From positions 1 to 35,481 of the forward strand of contig CAZLGO010000005.1 of the NCBI GenBank assembly GCA_964559295.1: a stretch of DNA of 35,481 nucleotides, given 5' to 3'. Of this stretch, positions 25,060 through 32,007 are shown one piece after another (position 1 is the first letter of the stretch; each line of letters opens with the position of its first letter). A program made the position numbers and the translations under genes. Source of the stretch: CAZLGO01 sp964559295. GTDB taxonomy: Archaea; Methanobacteriota; Methanobacteria; Methanobacteriales; Methanobacteriaceae. The notes under the pieces were generated by a model that was given only the letters and a program-made list of their open reading frames with translations, was not told the DNA's origin and made no database searches.

Positions 25060-25686
25060 TCAAATAATTAAGTAAAAGATTGCAACCCACAATGCCCATC
25101 CTAAAAGTAATAAAAAGGCCATGTATAAAATATTAAGTGGAATTTTACTTTTTTCTATACGTAATAAATTATACAGGAATATCAAAGGTAGTATTAAATA
25201 TATTATACCTGCTGCACTTTGAACTGTTGGAACTGCGGTAAATGGGGGAATATATAGTCTAAAGATATAATATGAGATTACACTTATTGGTAATACAAGA
25301 GCACCAAGTAGGTAAAATAGAAGATGACCTAAATACCCTTTTCTCATAAAATAGATACCTAAGGGAACCCCGGCAATGCTGACAGCAAAGAAATGAGGCA
25401 AAATCCAAAGATTACCTAATGCATAATAGAGCATGATAGCATAGGTGGTTGTTCCACCAAGCCTCATATCTAGGCTCCTTTGGAATAAGAGGCTCACCGA
25501 AAGTCCGAATAAAAGTATAGAAACCAGAAGTAATATATATAGCCCACCGCTGAATTTGAAAAATAATAGGAATATTATTGAATTTATAAATAAAATGATT
25601 GCCACACTTCTCTCCAAATTTTTTAATTTTTGAGTTATGGGAAAAATTTGAGCATAAAGTTTTTTTTCCTCATCATTTTGCTGCAT
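25060..25686 (-). CDS. Membrane partner of the PgsB-like ligase (PgsC-like position)
   Basis: A 208-residue integral membrane protein with about six hydrophobic segments (AIILFINSIIFLLFF, YILLLVSILLFGLSVSLLF, YAIMLYYALGNLWILP, LFYLLGALVLPISVISYYI and others), after a charged N-terminus QNDEEKKLYAQ. I start it at ATG 25686 because GAGGAGG lies 5 nt upstream; a start 6 codons earlier is possible. It is immediately upstream of the PgsB-like gene, 1 nt apart. In bacterial pgs loci PgsC is a 150-residue five-helix protein, so this is a candidate partner, but I see no sequence signature that proves it. Confidence 0.55.
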   Translation of the reverse strand: MQQNDEEKKLYAQIFPITQKLKNLERSVAIILFINSIIFLLFFKFSGGLYILLLVSILLFGLSVSLLFQRSLDMRLGGTTTYAIMLYYALGNLWILPHFFAVSIAGVPLGIYFMRKGYLGHLLFYLLGALVLPISVISYYIFRLYIPPFTAVPTVQSAAGIIYLILPLIFLYNLLRIEKSKIPLNILYMAFLLLLGWALWVAIFYLII

Positions 25687-25778
25687 TATAATCCTCCTCT
25701 TCAATTCATTAGAATAGGTTCTGTAGAAACCCCATATAAAGGGATCACTCTATTGAATATAGAAAGGAGAGATCCCCA

Positions 25779-26390
25779 TGTTTAGCATCAATAGGAACGA
25801 GCTTATAAAATTTGTGTCCGTATCGTTTAAATGGCTGAAATGTCTCTATCACTAGTTCAAATACTCAAACTATATTTACACACAACATCAGCATATGGCT
25901 CTTTTATGTCTAAAAGAACGTTTAAGACTATTTGTTTAACTCGTTGATTTAACACCTAAGATAAAGAAGATACTTGCCTGAAAAAGACACCACACTCCAC
26001 AACACTGCAAAAGTTCTTCTAGAGATTTGGCTCTGGGTTCTTTGAAGATTTTTGAATCAAAAAGTAGGATTGTTTGATATAAGGAGGAATGGATAGCGAT
26101 TGATGGAACAGATCATTCATCAAGTCATGCGAACAAGCTTTTATAAAAAGGTTGGAGAAAATTTTTGTGAACTTTTCCTAAAAGTTCAAATACAGACTTG
26201 CAATGTTTGAAGAGTTTGATAAGGATAAATATCACAGGAGAAGTTTATTTGAGACAGTTATCTCGGTGGGGAAAAGAGTGTCTTGAGATACCAATCACAG
26301 CAGAACTGATAGGTTGAGGAAAAAGGAGAATAAGTTGAGGAACGTCTGCTACAACATACACAGGTATGTTAAAGCATTTATCTTATAAAT
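25779..26390 (+). pseudogene. Broken DDE transposase (IS4/IS5 superfamily)
   Basis: A start with ribosome binding site AAGGAGAGATCCCC-ATG gives MFSINRNELIKFVSVSF, then stops. Later fragments read HQHMALLCLKERLRLF, KKTPHSTTLQKFF (a typical PhhTTLqkf motif), AIDGTDHSSSHANKL (containing the first Asp), and YHRRSLFETVISV followed by RLRKKENKLRNVCYNI and HRYVKAFIL in shifted frames. The order matches transposases common in methanogens. The gene is cut after SSSHANK by hairpin elements, and several stops occur. It is not functional. Confidence 0.75.
26134..26188. repeat. Two hairpins inside the IS remnant
   Basis: G1 (26134-26154) is CAAGCTTTT-ata-AAAAGGTTG with one mismatch. G2 (26168-26188) is TGAACTTTT-cct-AAAAGTTCA, a perfect 9-bp stem. 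Both have the TTTT-nnn-AAAA apex of the dispersed family and start just after the codons for SSSHAN of the transposase. Confidence 0.75.
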
Positions 26391-26517
26391 TGTAAAGGGT
26401 TTCTACAGAGCTTTATTTTAAAGTTTCTCTACATCAGCTGAATAAACATCAAAGAATCCCATGCTTTCACCCTATTCAGCTACAGATCAGCGATTTATTT
26501 AACATTGAAAAATAAGT

Positions 26518-26525
26518 ATATAAAG
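26518..26525 (+). promoter_or_regulatory. Putative TATA box for the aconitase-type gene
   Basis: TATATAAA (within AAGTATATAAAGTA) lies about 28-35 nt before the ATG, so transcription would begin about 8-10 nt upstream of the start codon, giving a very short leader. Confidence 0.45.
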
Positions 26526-26552
26526 TAATATAACCAAGGAATCAGTGATGCA

Positions 26553-27797
26553 ATGAACATAACAGAGAAGATTCTTGCAAGGGCATCTGGGAACGATGAA
26601 GTATATCCTGGTGAGATTGTAAAGGCAAATGTAGATTTAGCAATGACACATGATGGAACATCTCCTCCCACCATAAAAACTTTCGTGAGAATTGCAGATA
26701 AGGTTTGGGACAGGAAAAAAATTGTTATTGTGTATGATCACAACGTACCCCCAAACAACATAGGAGCTTCTGAGTTCCAAAAACTTACAAGAGAATTTGC
26801 AATAAAACAGGGCATAAAAAACATTTTTACACATGGCGAAGGCATTTGTCATCAAGTGCTCCCTGAGAAGGGATTTATAAAGCCGGGTAAAGTCGTAGTG
26901 GGTGCAGATTCTCATACATGCACTTATGGAGCATTTGGAGCATTTGCAACAGGTATTGGTGCAACGGATATGGCAGTTGTCTTTGCAACAGGCAAAACAT
27001 GGTTTATGGTACCTGAGACATACAAAATCACTGTAAACGGTGGTTTAGGACAATATGTAACTGCAAAGGATGTAATATTAAATATAATTGGTGAGATTGG
27101 GGCAGATGGTGCAACATACAAAGCACTAGAATTTTGTGGACAAACAATTGATTCTATGAGTGTTTCTAGTAGAATGACCATCTGTAACATGGCAGTTGAG
27201 ATGGGAGCAAAAAACGGAGTAATGGAACCAAACAAAGCTACACTTGATTATCTAAAAAAGAGATCCTTTGGATCTTTTGAGATTTTAAGATCTGATGAGG
27301 ATTCACAATACGAAAATGAATATATATTTGATGTTGGGGAAATTGAACCCCAAGTTGCATGCCCTCACAATGTTGACAATGTTTATCCAATCTCTAAAGT
27401 TGAAGAAACATATATAGATCAAGCATTTATAGGATCATGTACAAATGGACGGCTTGAAGATTTAAGGATCGCAGCAGAGGTTTTAACTGGGAAAAAAGTA
27501 CATGAGAATGTTAGACTGATTGTTGCACCTGCTTCAGCAGAGATTTATTCAAATGCTTTAGATGAAGGAATTATAAATAAATTATTGAATGCGGGAGCTA
27601 TAATTTGCAATCCGGGTTGTGGACCATGTTTAGGAGCTCATATGGGTGTTTTATCTGCTGGTGAGGTTTGTATTTCAACTACAAACAGAAATTTTATAGG
27701 GAGAATGGGGGATCCGAACTCCAAGATTTATCTTGCAAATCCTGCTGTGGTGGCATCTTCTGCGATTTCAGGAGAAATAACAGATCCTCGTGGGTAA
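26553..27797 (+). CDS. Homoaconitase / isopropylmalate isomerase large subunit
   Basis: A 414-residue aconitase-family large subunit. Methanogens have two paralogues: HacA/AksD for homoaconitase in coenzyme B synthesis, and LeuC for leucine. Motifs: MTHDGTSPP near residue 31, VVGADSHTCTYGAFG and AFATGIGATDMAVVFATGK, then the cluster-binding FIGSCTNGRLEDL (first Cys) and NPGCGPCLGAHMG (the other two). From the sequence alone HacA and LeuC cannot be separated; the small subunit with the deciding loop is not in the window. The presence of aksA upstream favours the homoaconitase role only weakly. The next gene begins 1 nt after the stop. Confidence 0.9.
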   Translation: MNITEKILARASGNDEVYPGEIVKANVDLAMTHDGTSPPTIKTFVRIADKVWDRKKIVIVYDHNVPPNNIGASEFQKLTREFAIKQGIKNIFTHGEGICHQVLPEKGFIKPGKVVVGADSHTCTYGAFGAFATGIGATDMAVVFATGKTWFMVPETYKITVNGGLGQYVTAKDVILNIIGEIGADGATYKALEFCGQTIDSMSVSSRMTICNMAVEMGAKNGVMEPNKATLDYLKKRSFGSFEILRSDEDSQYENEYIFDVGEIEPQVACPHNVDNVYPISKVEETYIDQAFIGSCTNGRLEDLRIAAEVLTGKKVHENVRLIVAPASAEIYSNALDEGIINKLLNAGAIICNPGCGPCLGAHMGVLSAGEVCISTTNRNFIGRMGDPNSKIYLANPAVVASSAISGEITDPRG

Positions 27798-27798
27798 A

Positions 27799-28332
27799 AT
27801 GGGTTTAGATATCTTACATGAAATCGAAAGAATCGAAAAAACCATTGGAAAACTCTCTGATGTACAAAAAGTACTTTTGGCTACAGATGGTTCTGTAACC
27901 ACAATATTAGAGGTTCTAAATGGAGATGTGAAAATAAAAACCCTTAAACAAAAATTAATAGAAGCTGATGAGAAAACAGCGCATGGACTTGGTATAAAAA
28001 AAGGTGATCTCGTAAATTATAGGGTTGTTGTCATAGAATCTGACATGCCTCTGATACATGCTACCTCTTTTATTCCTATAGAGAGGCTTTATGATGATTT
28101 TAAGGAAGATCTAACAAAGGCAGATATTCCAATTGGAAAATTGCTTAAAAAATATAATATTGAAGCAAGAAGGGAAATAGAGCATATTGATGTGAAAAGA
28201 CCAGATGAGGAACTTATGCAGATATTTAAAATAGACTCTCCCATGCTCACACGAACCTATAACATAATTCACAACGAAAAAATCTTAATAAGAATAAAAG
28301 AGACATTTCCTTCAACCTTTAATAAAGGTTGA
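27799..28332 (+). CDS. Chorismate pyruvate-lyase-like protein (DUF98)
   Basis: A 177-residue protein that resembles the DUF98 family, to which the mycobacterial 4-hydroxybenzoate-forming chorismate lyase Rv2949c belongs. Family-like parts are VLLATDGSVTTILEVLNGD near residues 25-43, YRVVVIESDMPLIHATSFIP around 75-94 and IERLYDDFKEDL, then IPIGKLLKKYNIEARREIEH. If active it would make 4-hydroxybenzoate from chorismate. The ATG lies 1 nt after the preceding stop. The last six residues, STFNKG, and the TGA stop are encoded by the first hairpin of the downstream repeat string, so the original C-terminus has been replaced or extended. Confidence 0.72.
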   Translation: MGLDILHEIERIEKTIGKLSDVQKVLLATDGSVTTILEVLNGDVKIKTLKQKLIEADEKTAHGLGIKKGDLVNYRVVVIESDMPLIHATSFIPIERLYDDFKEDLTKADIPIGKLLKKYNIEARREIEHIDVKRPDEELMQIFKIDSPMLTRTYNIIHNEKILIRIKETFPSTFNKG

Positions 28333-28527
28333 TCAAAAAGGCAATTTCGGTTGCCTGCATTTGATGAAACTTTTAAAAAGTTTCTTTACGTCAACGCTTT
28401 TTTAAAGGGTTGTTGGGTCAATCCTTTTTTAAAGGATTGGTGACCTCCGGTCACCTGTTGGTAAACTTTCCTAAGAACTTTCAAGAAAAGTTCACAAAGA
28501 TTTGGCCAAGCTTTTCCAAAAACTTGG
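28312..28527. repeat. String of eight hairpins between the DUF98 gene and fen1
   Basis: D1 28312-28332: TCAACCTTT-aat-AAAGGTTGA. D2 28340-28355: GGCAAT-ttcg-GTTGCC. D3 28366-28384: GAAACTTT-taa-AAAGTTTC. D4 28392-28412: CAACGCTTT-ttt-AAAGGGTTG, one mismatch. D5 28418-28439: TCAATCCTTT-ttt-AAAGGATTG. D6 28439-28455: GGTGACC-tcc-GGTCACC. D7 28475-28493: GAACTTT with AAAGTTC. D8 28506-28527: CCAAGcTTTT-cca-AAAACTTGG with a bulge. D1-D5 share order and linkers with the strings at 14952 and 16722. Confidence 0.88.
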
Positions 28528-28595
28528 GTGTTGGATCCCATCTTGTGGGTTTTTCTGGAGTTTTTTAGGTTCGAATTATTTGATGGCTGATAAAA

Positions 28596-29582
28596 ATGGG
28601 TGTAAAGTTCAAGGATATAGTACATTTTAAGGACATAAAAATCGAGGATTTAAAAGGAAGGGTGGTGGCAGTTGATGCTGCAAACACCATCTATCAATTC
28701 TTATCAAGTATAAGACAAAGAGATGGCACTCCTCTCATGAATTCTCACGGAAGAATCACTTCGCACTTAAGTGGTATTCTATATAGGACATCCTCATTGA
28801 TTGACAGAGAAATAAAGCCTTTATATGTTTTTGATGGTAAATCCCATGCGTTGAAGGAAAATACAAGAATAAAAAGAGCCGAAATAAGAAAAGAATCTGA
28901 AAAAAAATGGAAGATGGCGTTGGAGAAGGGAGAGATTGAAGAAGCAAAAAAGTATGCAATGAGAGCTTCCAGACTATCTGATGAGGTCATTGAAAGTTCC
29001 AAAAAGCTTTTGGATTTTATGGGAATTCCCTACGTCCAGGCAAAAAGTGAAGGTGAGGCTCAAGCAGCTTACATGGTAGAAAAAAAAGATGCATGGTGCG
29101 TTGCATCTCAAGATTATGACTCTCTTTTATTCGGTGCCCCAAGGATCGTAAGGAATTTGGCAATTACAAGGGCAAGGGCAGAATTAGAGCTTATTGAACT
29201 TAAAGATGTTTTAAGGGAGTTGGATATAAGTAGAGAACAGCTTGTTGATATTGCTATACTTGTTGGAACGGAGTTTAACACTGGTATAAGGGGAATTGGT
29301 GCAAAAAAAGGCTTAAAACTGATAAAAGAATATGGAAATGTCTTAAATGCACTGGATCATCTAAATGTTGAGATGGACGTTGATCCTGAGCTTGTAAGGG
29401 AAATATTTTTGAAACCTGAAATAGTTTCTGACTACGAAATAAAATGGAAAAAACCCAGTGAGAATAAGATAATAGAATTTTTATGTTTAGAACATGATTT
29501 TTCAGAAGATCGTGTAGCTGGTGCCATAGAAAAACTTAAAAAATTAACTCCAACTCAAAGAAGCCTTGAAGAGTGGTTTTAG
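28596..29582 (+). CDS. fen: Flap endonuclease 1
   Basis: FEN1 cuts 5' flaps during Okazaki fragment maturation and base excision repair. The 328-residue length is typical of archaeal FEN1. The N-terminal nuclease part includes VVAVDAANTIYQFLSSIRQ with the first metal Asp and LYVFDGK with the second. The internal part has AKSEGEAQAAYMVEK and VASQDYDSLLFGAP, then the helix-hairpin-helix region VGTEFNTGIRGIGAKKGLKL. The last residues TQRSLEEWF are a PCNA-interacting (PIP) box. It follows the eight-hairpin string; the ribosome binding site is weak (GATGGCTGAT). Confidence 0.95.
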   Translation: MGVKFKDIVHFKDIKIEDLKGRVVAVDAANTIYQFLSSIRQRDGTPLMNSHGRITSHLSGILYRTSSLIDREIKPLYVFDGKSHALKENTRIKRAEIRKESEKKWKMALEKGEIEEAKKYAMRASRLSDEVIESSKKLLDFMGIPYVQAKSEGEAQAAYMVEKKDAWCVASQDYDSLLFGAPRIVRNLAITRARAELELIELKDVLRELDISREQLVDIAILVGTEFNTGIRGIGAKKGLKLIKEYGNVLNALDHLNVEMDVDPELVREIFLKPEIVSDYEIKWKKPSENKIIEFLCLEHDFSEDRVAGAIEKLKKLTPTQRSLEEWF

Positions 29583-29609
29583 GCAAATAACAACCCTTTG
29601 AGAAAATTG

Positions 29610-29632
29610 ATCAAAAATTTTAAAATTTTGAT
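29610..29632. repeat. AT-rich palindrome after fen1
   Basis: ATCAAAAATTTT followed by AAAATTTTGAT is self-complementary apart from one extra A. It is flanked by TTG and is 28 nt after the fen1 stop. It may be an isolated relic of the hairpin family or a transcription end signal. CAACCCTTTG at 29591 resembles half of another member. Confidence 0.45.
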
Positions 29633-29785
29633 GCTGTTGAAATCATTTAGAATACCCAAATAAATGTTTTAAATTGCTTTATTTGTTCTTCAATCCATTG
29701 CTTCGGTAATTTTGATATCATAATAATAAATTTTTTATAAAATGTGGATATTATCATATACATCTAACAGACAGGAGGTTTGAAA

Positions 29786-30937
29786 ATGAAATGTCCAAAA
29801 TGTGGGAGTGAAATTCCTGAAGGTTCTAAATTTTGTGGCGAATGTGGTGCGCAATTACCCACAGAGTCTGAAGCAGAATCTAAAGTGGAGTCTAAAGAAC
29901 CAAAACCAGAGCCTAAAAAAGCTGATAAAACTCCAGTATTTGGAGGAATAAGCAACAAAGCATTGCTTTTAATTTTAGTTGGTGTTTTTGCCGTAATAGG
30001 AGCGATTGCAATTTACTTTTATTATCCGGGGATTTTTATATCAGCGACGCCACAAAATTCAACTGTATTTATTGATCCTGCGGTCTCAGGCAAAGCCGAA
30101 GTCATAGATCCTACAGACAATAAGACTTATACAGTTACAGTTGATTATTATAGTCTTGGTGGTGGATCAGGCTTTATAGTCAGTAGAGATGGATATATAG
30201 TAACAGCTGCACACGTTGTCTCTGACCCTTGGGAGTTGGCATATAATGGAAAAATAAAAAAAATGGACGATGACGACATAAAATGGTATGTAGACAGGGC
30301 GGCAGTAGAATGGCTCTTACAGACATATCATCCTGATGAGTACAGTAGTATGACCGGGGCAGATTTAGATGATATGACAGATTCCTTTATCAAAGCTGGA
30401 GCAGTACGTGCAACAGATTATCAATACGACATTTATATAAGAGGTCCAGCATTTCCAGACAGCGTCGACGATCCACCATTAGCCCGCATAGTGGATTCCG
30501 GAGATTCAAATAATGAAATTGACGTGGCTCTTTTAAAGGTGGATAATGTAGGAGGACTACCAGCGATTCCATTAAGTTCTCAAAAAATTGAGACCGGGGA
30601 TCAAGTTCGAATATACGGTTATCCTGCTGAACAATTCGCATTTTACAATGAAATGGGAGGTATAGGAGAGAAAAAAGAGGTTTGGAGGTCCATGTATACT
30701 CCGACTTTGACGAGCGGCATTGTAAGTGGGGAGAGACCATCGCCCAAAGGAGTCAAATACTACCAAACTGATGCTGCAACAGATAAGGGAAGCAGTGGTG
30801 GACCGGTGTGCAATACCAACAACCAGGTTATTGGTATCATAGTTGGAGGGTTTGTTGAACGAACACAGGGCTTTAACTTCTTCATGCCCTCAGAATACAT
30901 TATAGAAATGTGTAAAAAGAATGGGGTTAACCTTTAA
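29786..30937 (+). CDS. Zinc-ribbon membrane-anchored trypsin-like serine protease
   Basis: A 383-residue protein in three parts. Residues 1-25 are a zinc ribbon (CPKCGSEIPEGSKFCGECG). After a Glu/Lys/Pro linker, residues about 53-75 are one transmembrane helix (ALLLILVGVFAVIGAIAIY). The rest is a chymotrypsin-fold protease domain with its triad: IVTAAHVVSD (His), NEIDVALLKVD (Asp) and DKGSSGGPVCN (Ser). A long acidic insertion (MDDDDIKWYVDRA to SSMTGADLDDMTD) follows the His motif. The ribbon should be cytoplasmic and the protease outside. A TTG two codons earlier is also in frame; AGGAGG is 7 nt before the chosen ATG. Substrate unknown; HtrA-like quality control is possible, though no PDZ domain is present. 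Confidence 0.85.
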   Translation: MKCPKCGSEIPEGSKFCGECGAQLPTESEAESKVESKEPKPEPKKADKTPVFGGISNKALLLILVGVFAVIGAIAIYFYYPGIFISATPQNSTVFIDPAVSGKAEVIDPTDNKTYTVTVDYYSLGGGSGFIVSRDGYIVTAAHVVSDPWELAYNGKIKKMDDDDIKWYVDRAAVEWLLQTYHPDEYSSMTGADLDDMTDSFIKAGAVRATDYQYDIYIRGPAFPDSVDDPPLARIVDSGDSNNEIDVALLKVDNVGGLPAIPLSSQKIETGDQVRIYGYPAEQFAFYNEMGGIGEKKEVWRSMYTPTLTSGIVSGERPSPKGVKYYQTDAATDKGSSGGPVCNTNNQVIGIIVGGFVERTQGFNFFMPSEYIIEMCKKNGVNL

Positions 30938-30989
30938 GGTTTACGAGAGGTTTTTACCCTTTCTTTCGCTCATACCCTTGAATTTCCGG

Positions 30990-31326
30990 AAAACAATAAA
31001 AAAGAGAACTTCGCCGTGTTTCTATAGAAAATAAGAGAATATAACCCTTTAGGGAGGATAGTGATAATCTTAGACAATTTTCGGACTCAACATGCCATAA
31101 TAGTGAAAGAAAAGGCAGAAGAACTAAATATTTTCCTTTTGCATCTACCGCCGTATTCTCCTGATCTCAATCTAATAGGATTCGTGTGGAAAAGCGTGAA
31201 AAGAATTGTATCAAATATTTCACCACTCCAAAAAAAGAATTAGAAAATATAATCCTGAAATCATTCTATGAACTTACAACATCATTTTAATTTGCTAAAA
31301 ACTGGATAAAAACGTGCCTAAACTAA
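30990..31326 (+). pseudogene. IS630-family transposase remnant (C-terminal part)
   Basis: The frame begins without a start at NKKENFAVFL, stops, then reads IREYNPLGRIVIILDNFRTQ, AEELNIFLLHLPPYSPDLN, LIGFVWKSVKRIVSN. After a frameshift it reads PKKELENIILKSFYELTTSF and AKNWIKTCLN. This is the typical DDE end of IS630 transposases, with the second Asp in LDNF. The catalytic Glu of the usual NPIE motif is Gly here (NLIG). The N-terminal half is missing and no inverted ends were found. It lies between the protease and the methyltransferase genes. Confidence 0.82.
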
Positions 31327-31386
31327 ATAAAAAAATATATGCAGATGACTATAACATTATCTTTTAAAAAATTCGATTATAAGTCT

Positions 31387-31986
31387 ATGATTGAAATGTT
31401 GGAATACAAAGGAATGCAAATTTATACTCATCCAAAAGTATACAAACCTGCTGAGGATACTTTCCTCCTCGCAGAGAATCTTCAAGTCAAAAGAACAGAT
31501 GAAGTACTTGAGATAGGCACTGGGGTGGGGATCATATCTATTATAGCCTCCAGAAGGGCTCGAAAGGTAATCGCAACCGACATAAACAAGTATGCCATAA
31601 AATGTGCCATAAAAAATATAATCAACAACAAGGCATTTAACATTGAAATAAGAGAAGGAAATCTGTTTGAACCTGTGCAGGGGGAAAAATTCGATTTAAT
31701 TTTATTTAACAGCCCATATCTTCCAATTTCCGATGATGAAAAAATAGATGATGAATTAAATGCTTCGTGGGATGGGGGAGCTGATGGTAGGTCTATTATA
31801 GATAAATTTCTCGATTGTTTAAAAGATCATCTAAAGGAAGGTGGAAGAGTTCAGCTTGTTCAATCATCCCTATCAGACATTGATAAAACTCTTAAAAAAT
31901 TAGAGAAACTTGGATTTAAGGCGAGTATAACTGCAAAGAAAAAATATTTCTTCGAGGAGATTGTGATTATAACTGGGATTTTATAA
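31387..31986 (+). CDS. HemK/PrmC-like class I methyltransferase
   Basis: A SAM-dependent methyltransferase of 199 residues. The archaeal Mtq2-type members, partnered with Trm112, methylate the glutamine of the GGQ motif in release factor aRF1. Visible parts: THPKVYKPAEDTFLLAENL at the N-terminus, the SAM motif VLEIGTGVGIISIIASRRA, ATDINKYAIKCA, and the catalytic loop as FNSPYLPI. Family members usually have NPPY here; NSPY is a variant. The start is uncertain: I use ATG 31387, which gives a usual N-terminus; the frame is open to 31339 but that part has no ribosome binding site. It converges on the MgtE-type gene with 18 nt between. Confidence 0.85.
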   Translation: MIEMLEYKGMQIYTHPKVYKPAEDTFLLAENLQVKRTDEVLEIGTGVGIISIIASRRARKVIATDINKYAIKCAIKNIINNKAFNIEIREGNLFEPVQGEKFDLILFNSPYLPISDDEKIDDELNASWDGGADGRSIIDKFLDCLKDHLKEGGRVQLVQSSLSDIDKTLKKLEKLGFKASITAKKKYFFEEIVIITGIL

Positions 31987-32007
31987 AAAAGGAATTTCAT
32001 TTTTTTA
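31984..32007. terminator. Bidirectional T-rich end between convergent genes
   Basis: The 18-nt gap between the methyltransferase and the MgtE-type gene has A-runs followed by T-runs (AAAAAAGGAATTTCATTTTTT), giving a T-rich tract on both strands where archaeal transcription could end. Confidence 0.4.

Larger units (their letters stand above)
25718..26411 (+). mobile_element. Degraded insertion sequence with 13-bp perfect inverted ends
   Basis: TCTGTAGAAACCC at 25720-25732 is the exact reverse complement of GGGTTTCTACAGA at 26397-26409, enclosing about 690 bp that contain a broken DDE transposase. Typical ISs of this type are over 1 kb, so there are internal deletions. Two hairpin-family elements (26134-26188) lie inside it. 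Confidence 0.78.

Noticed and set aside
31061..31243. A real 60-residue gene
   Set aside because: It is one frame of the IS630 transposase remnant, lacking the N-terminal half and the catalytic Glu.
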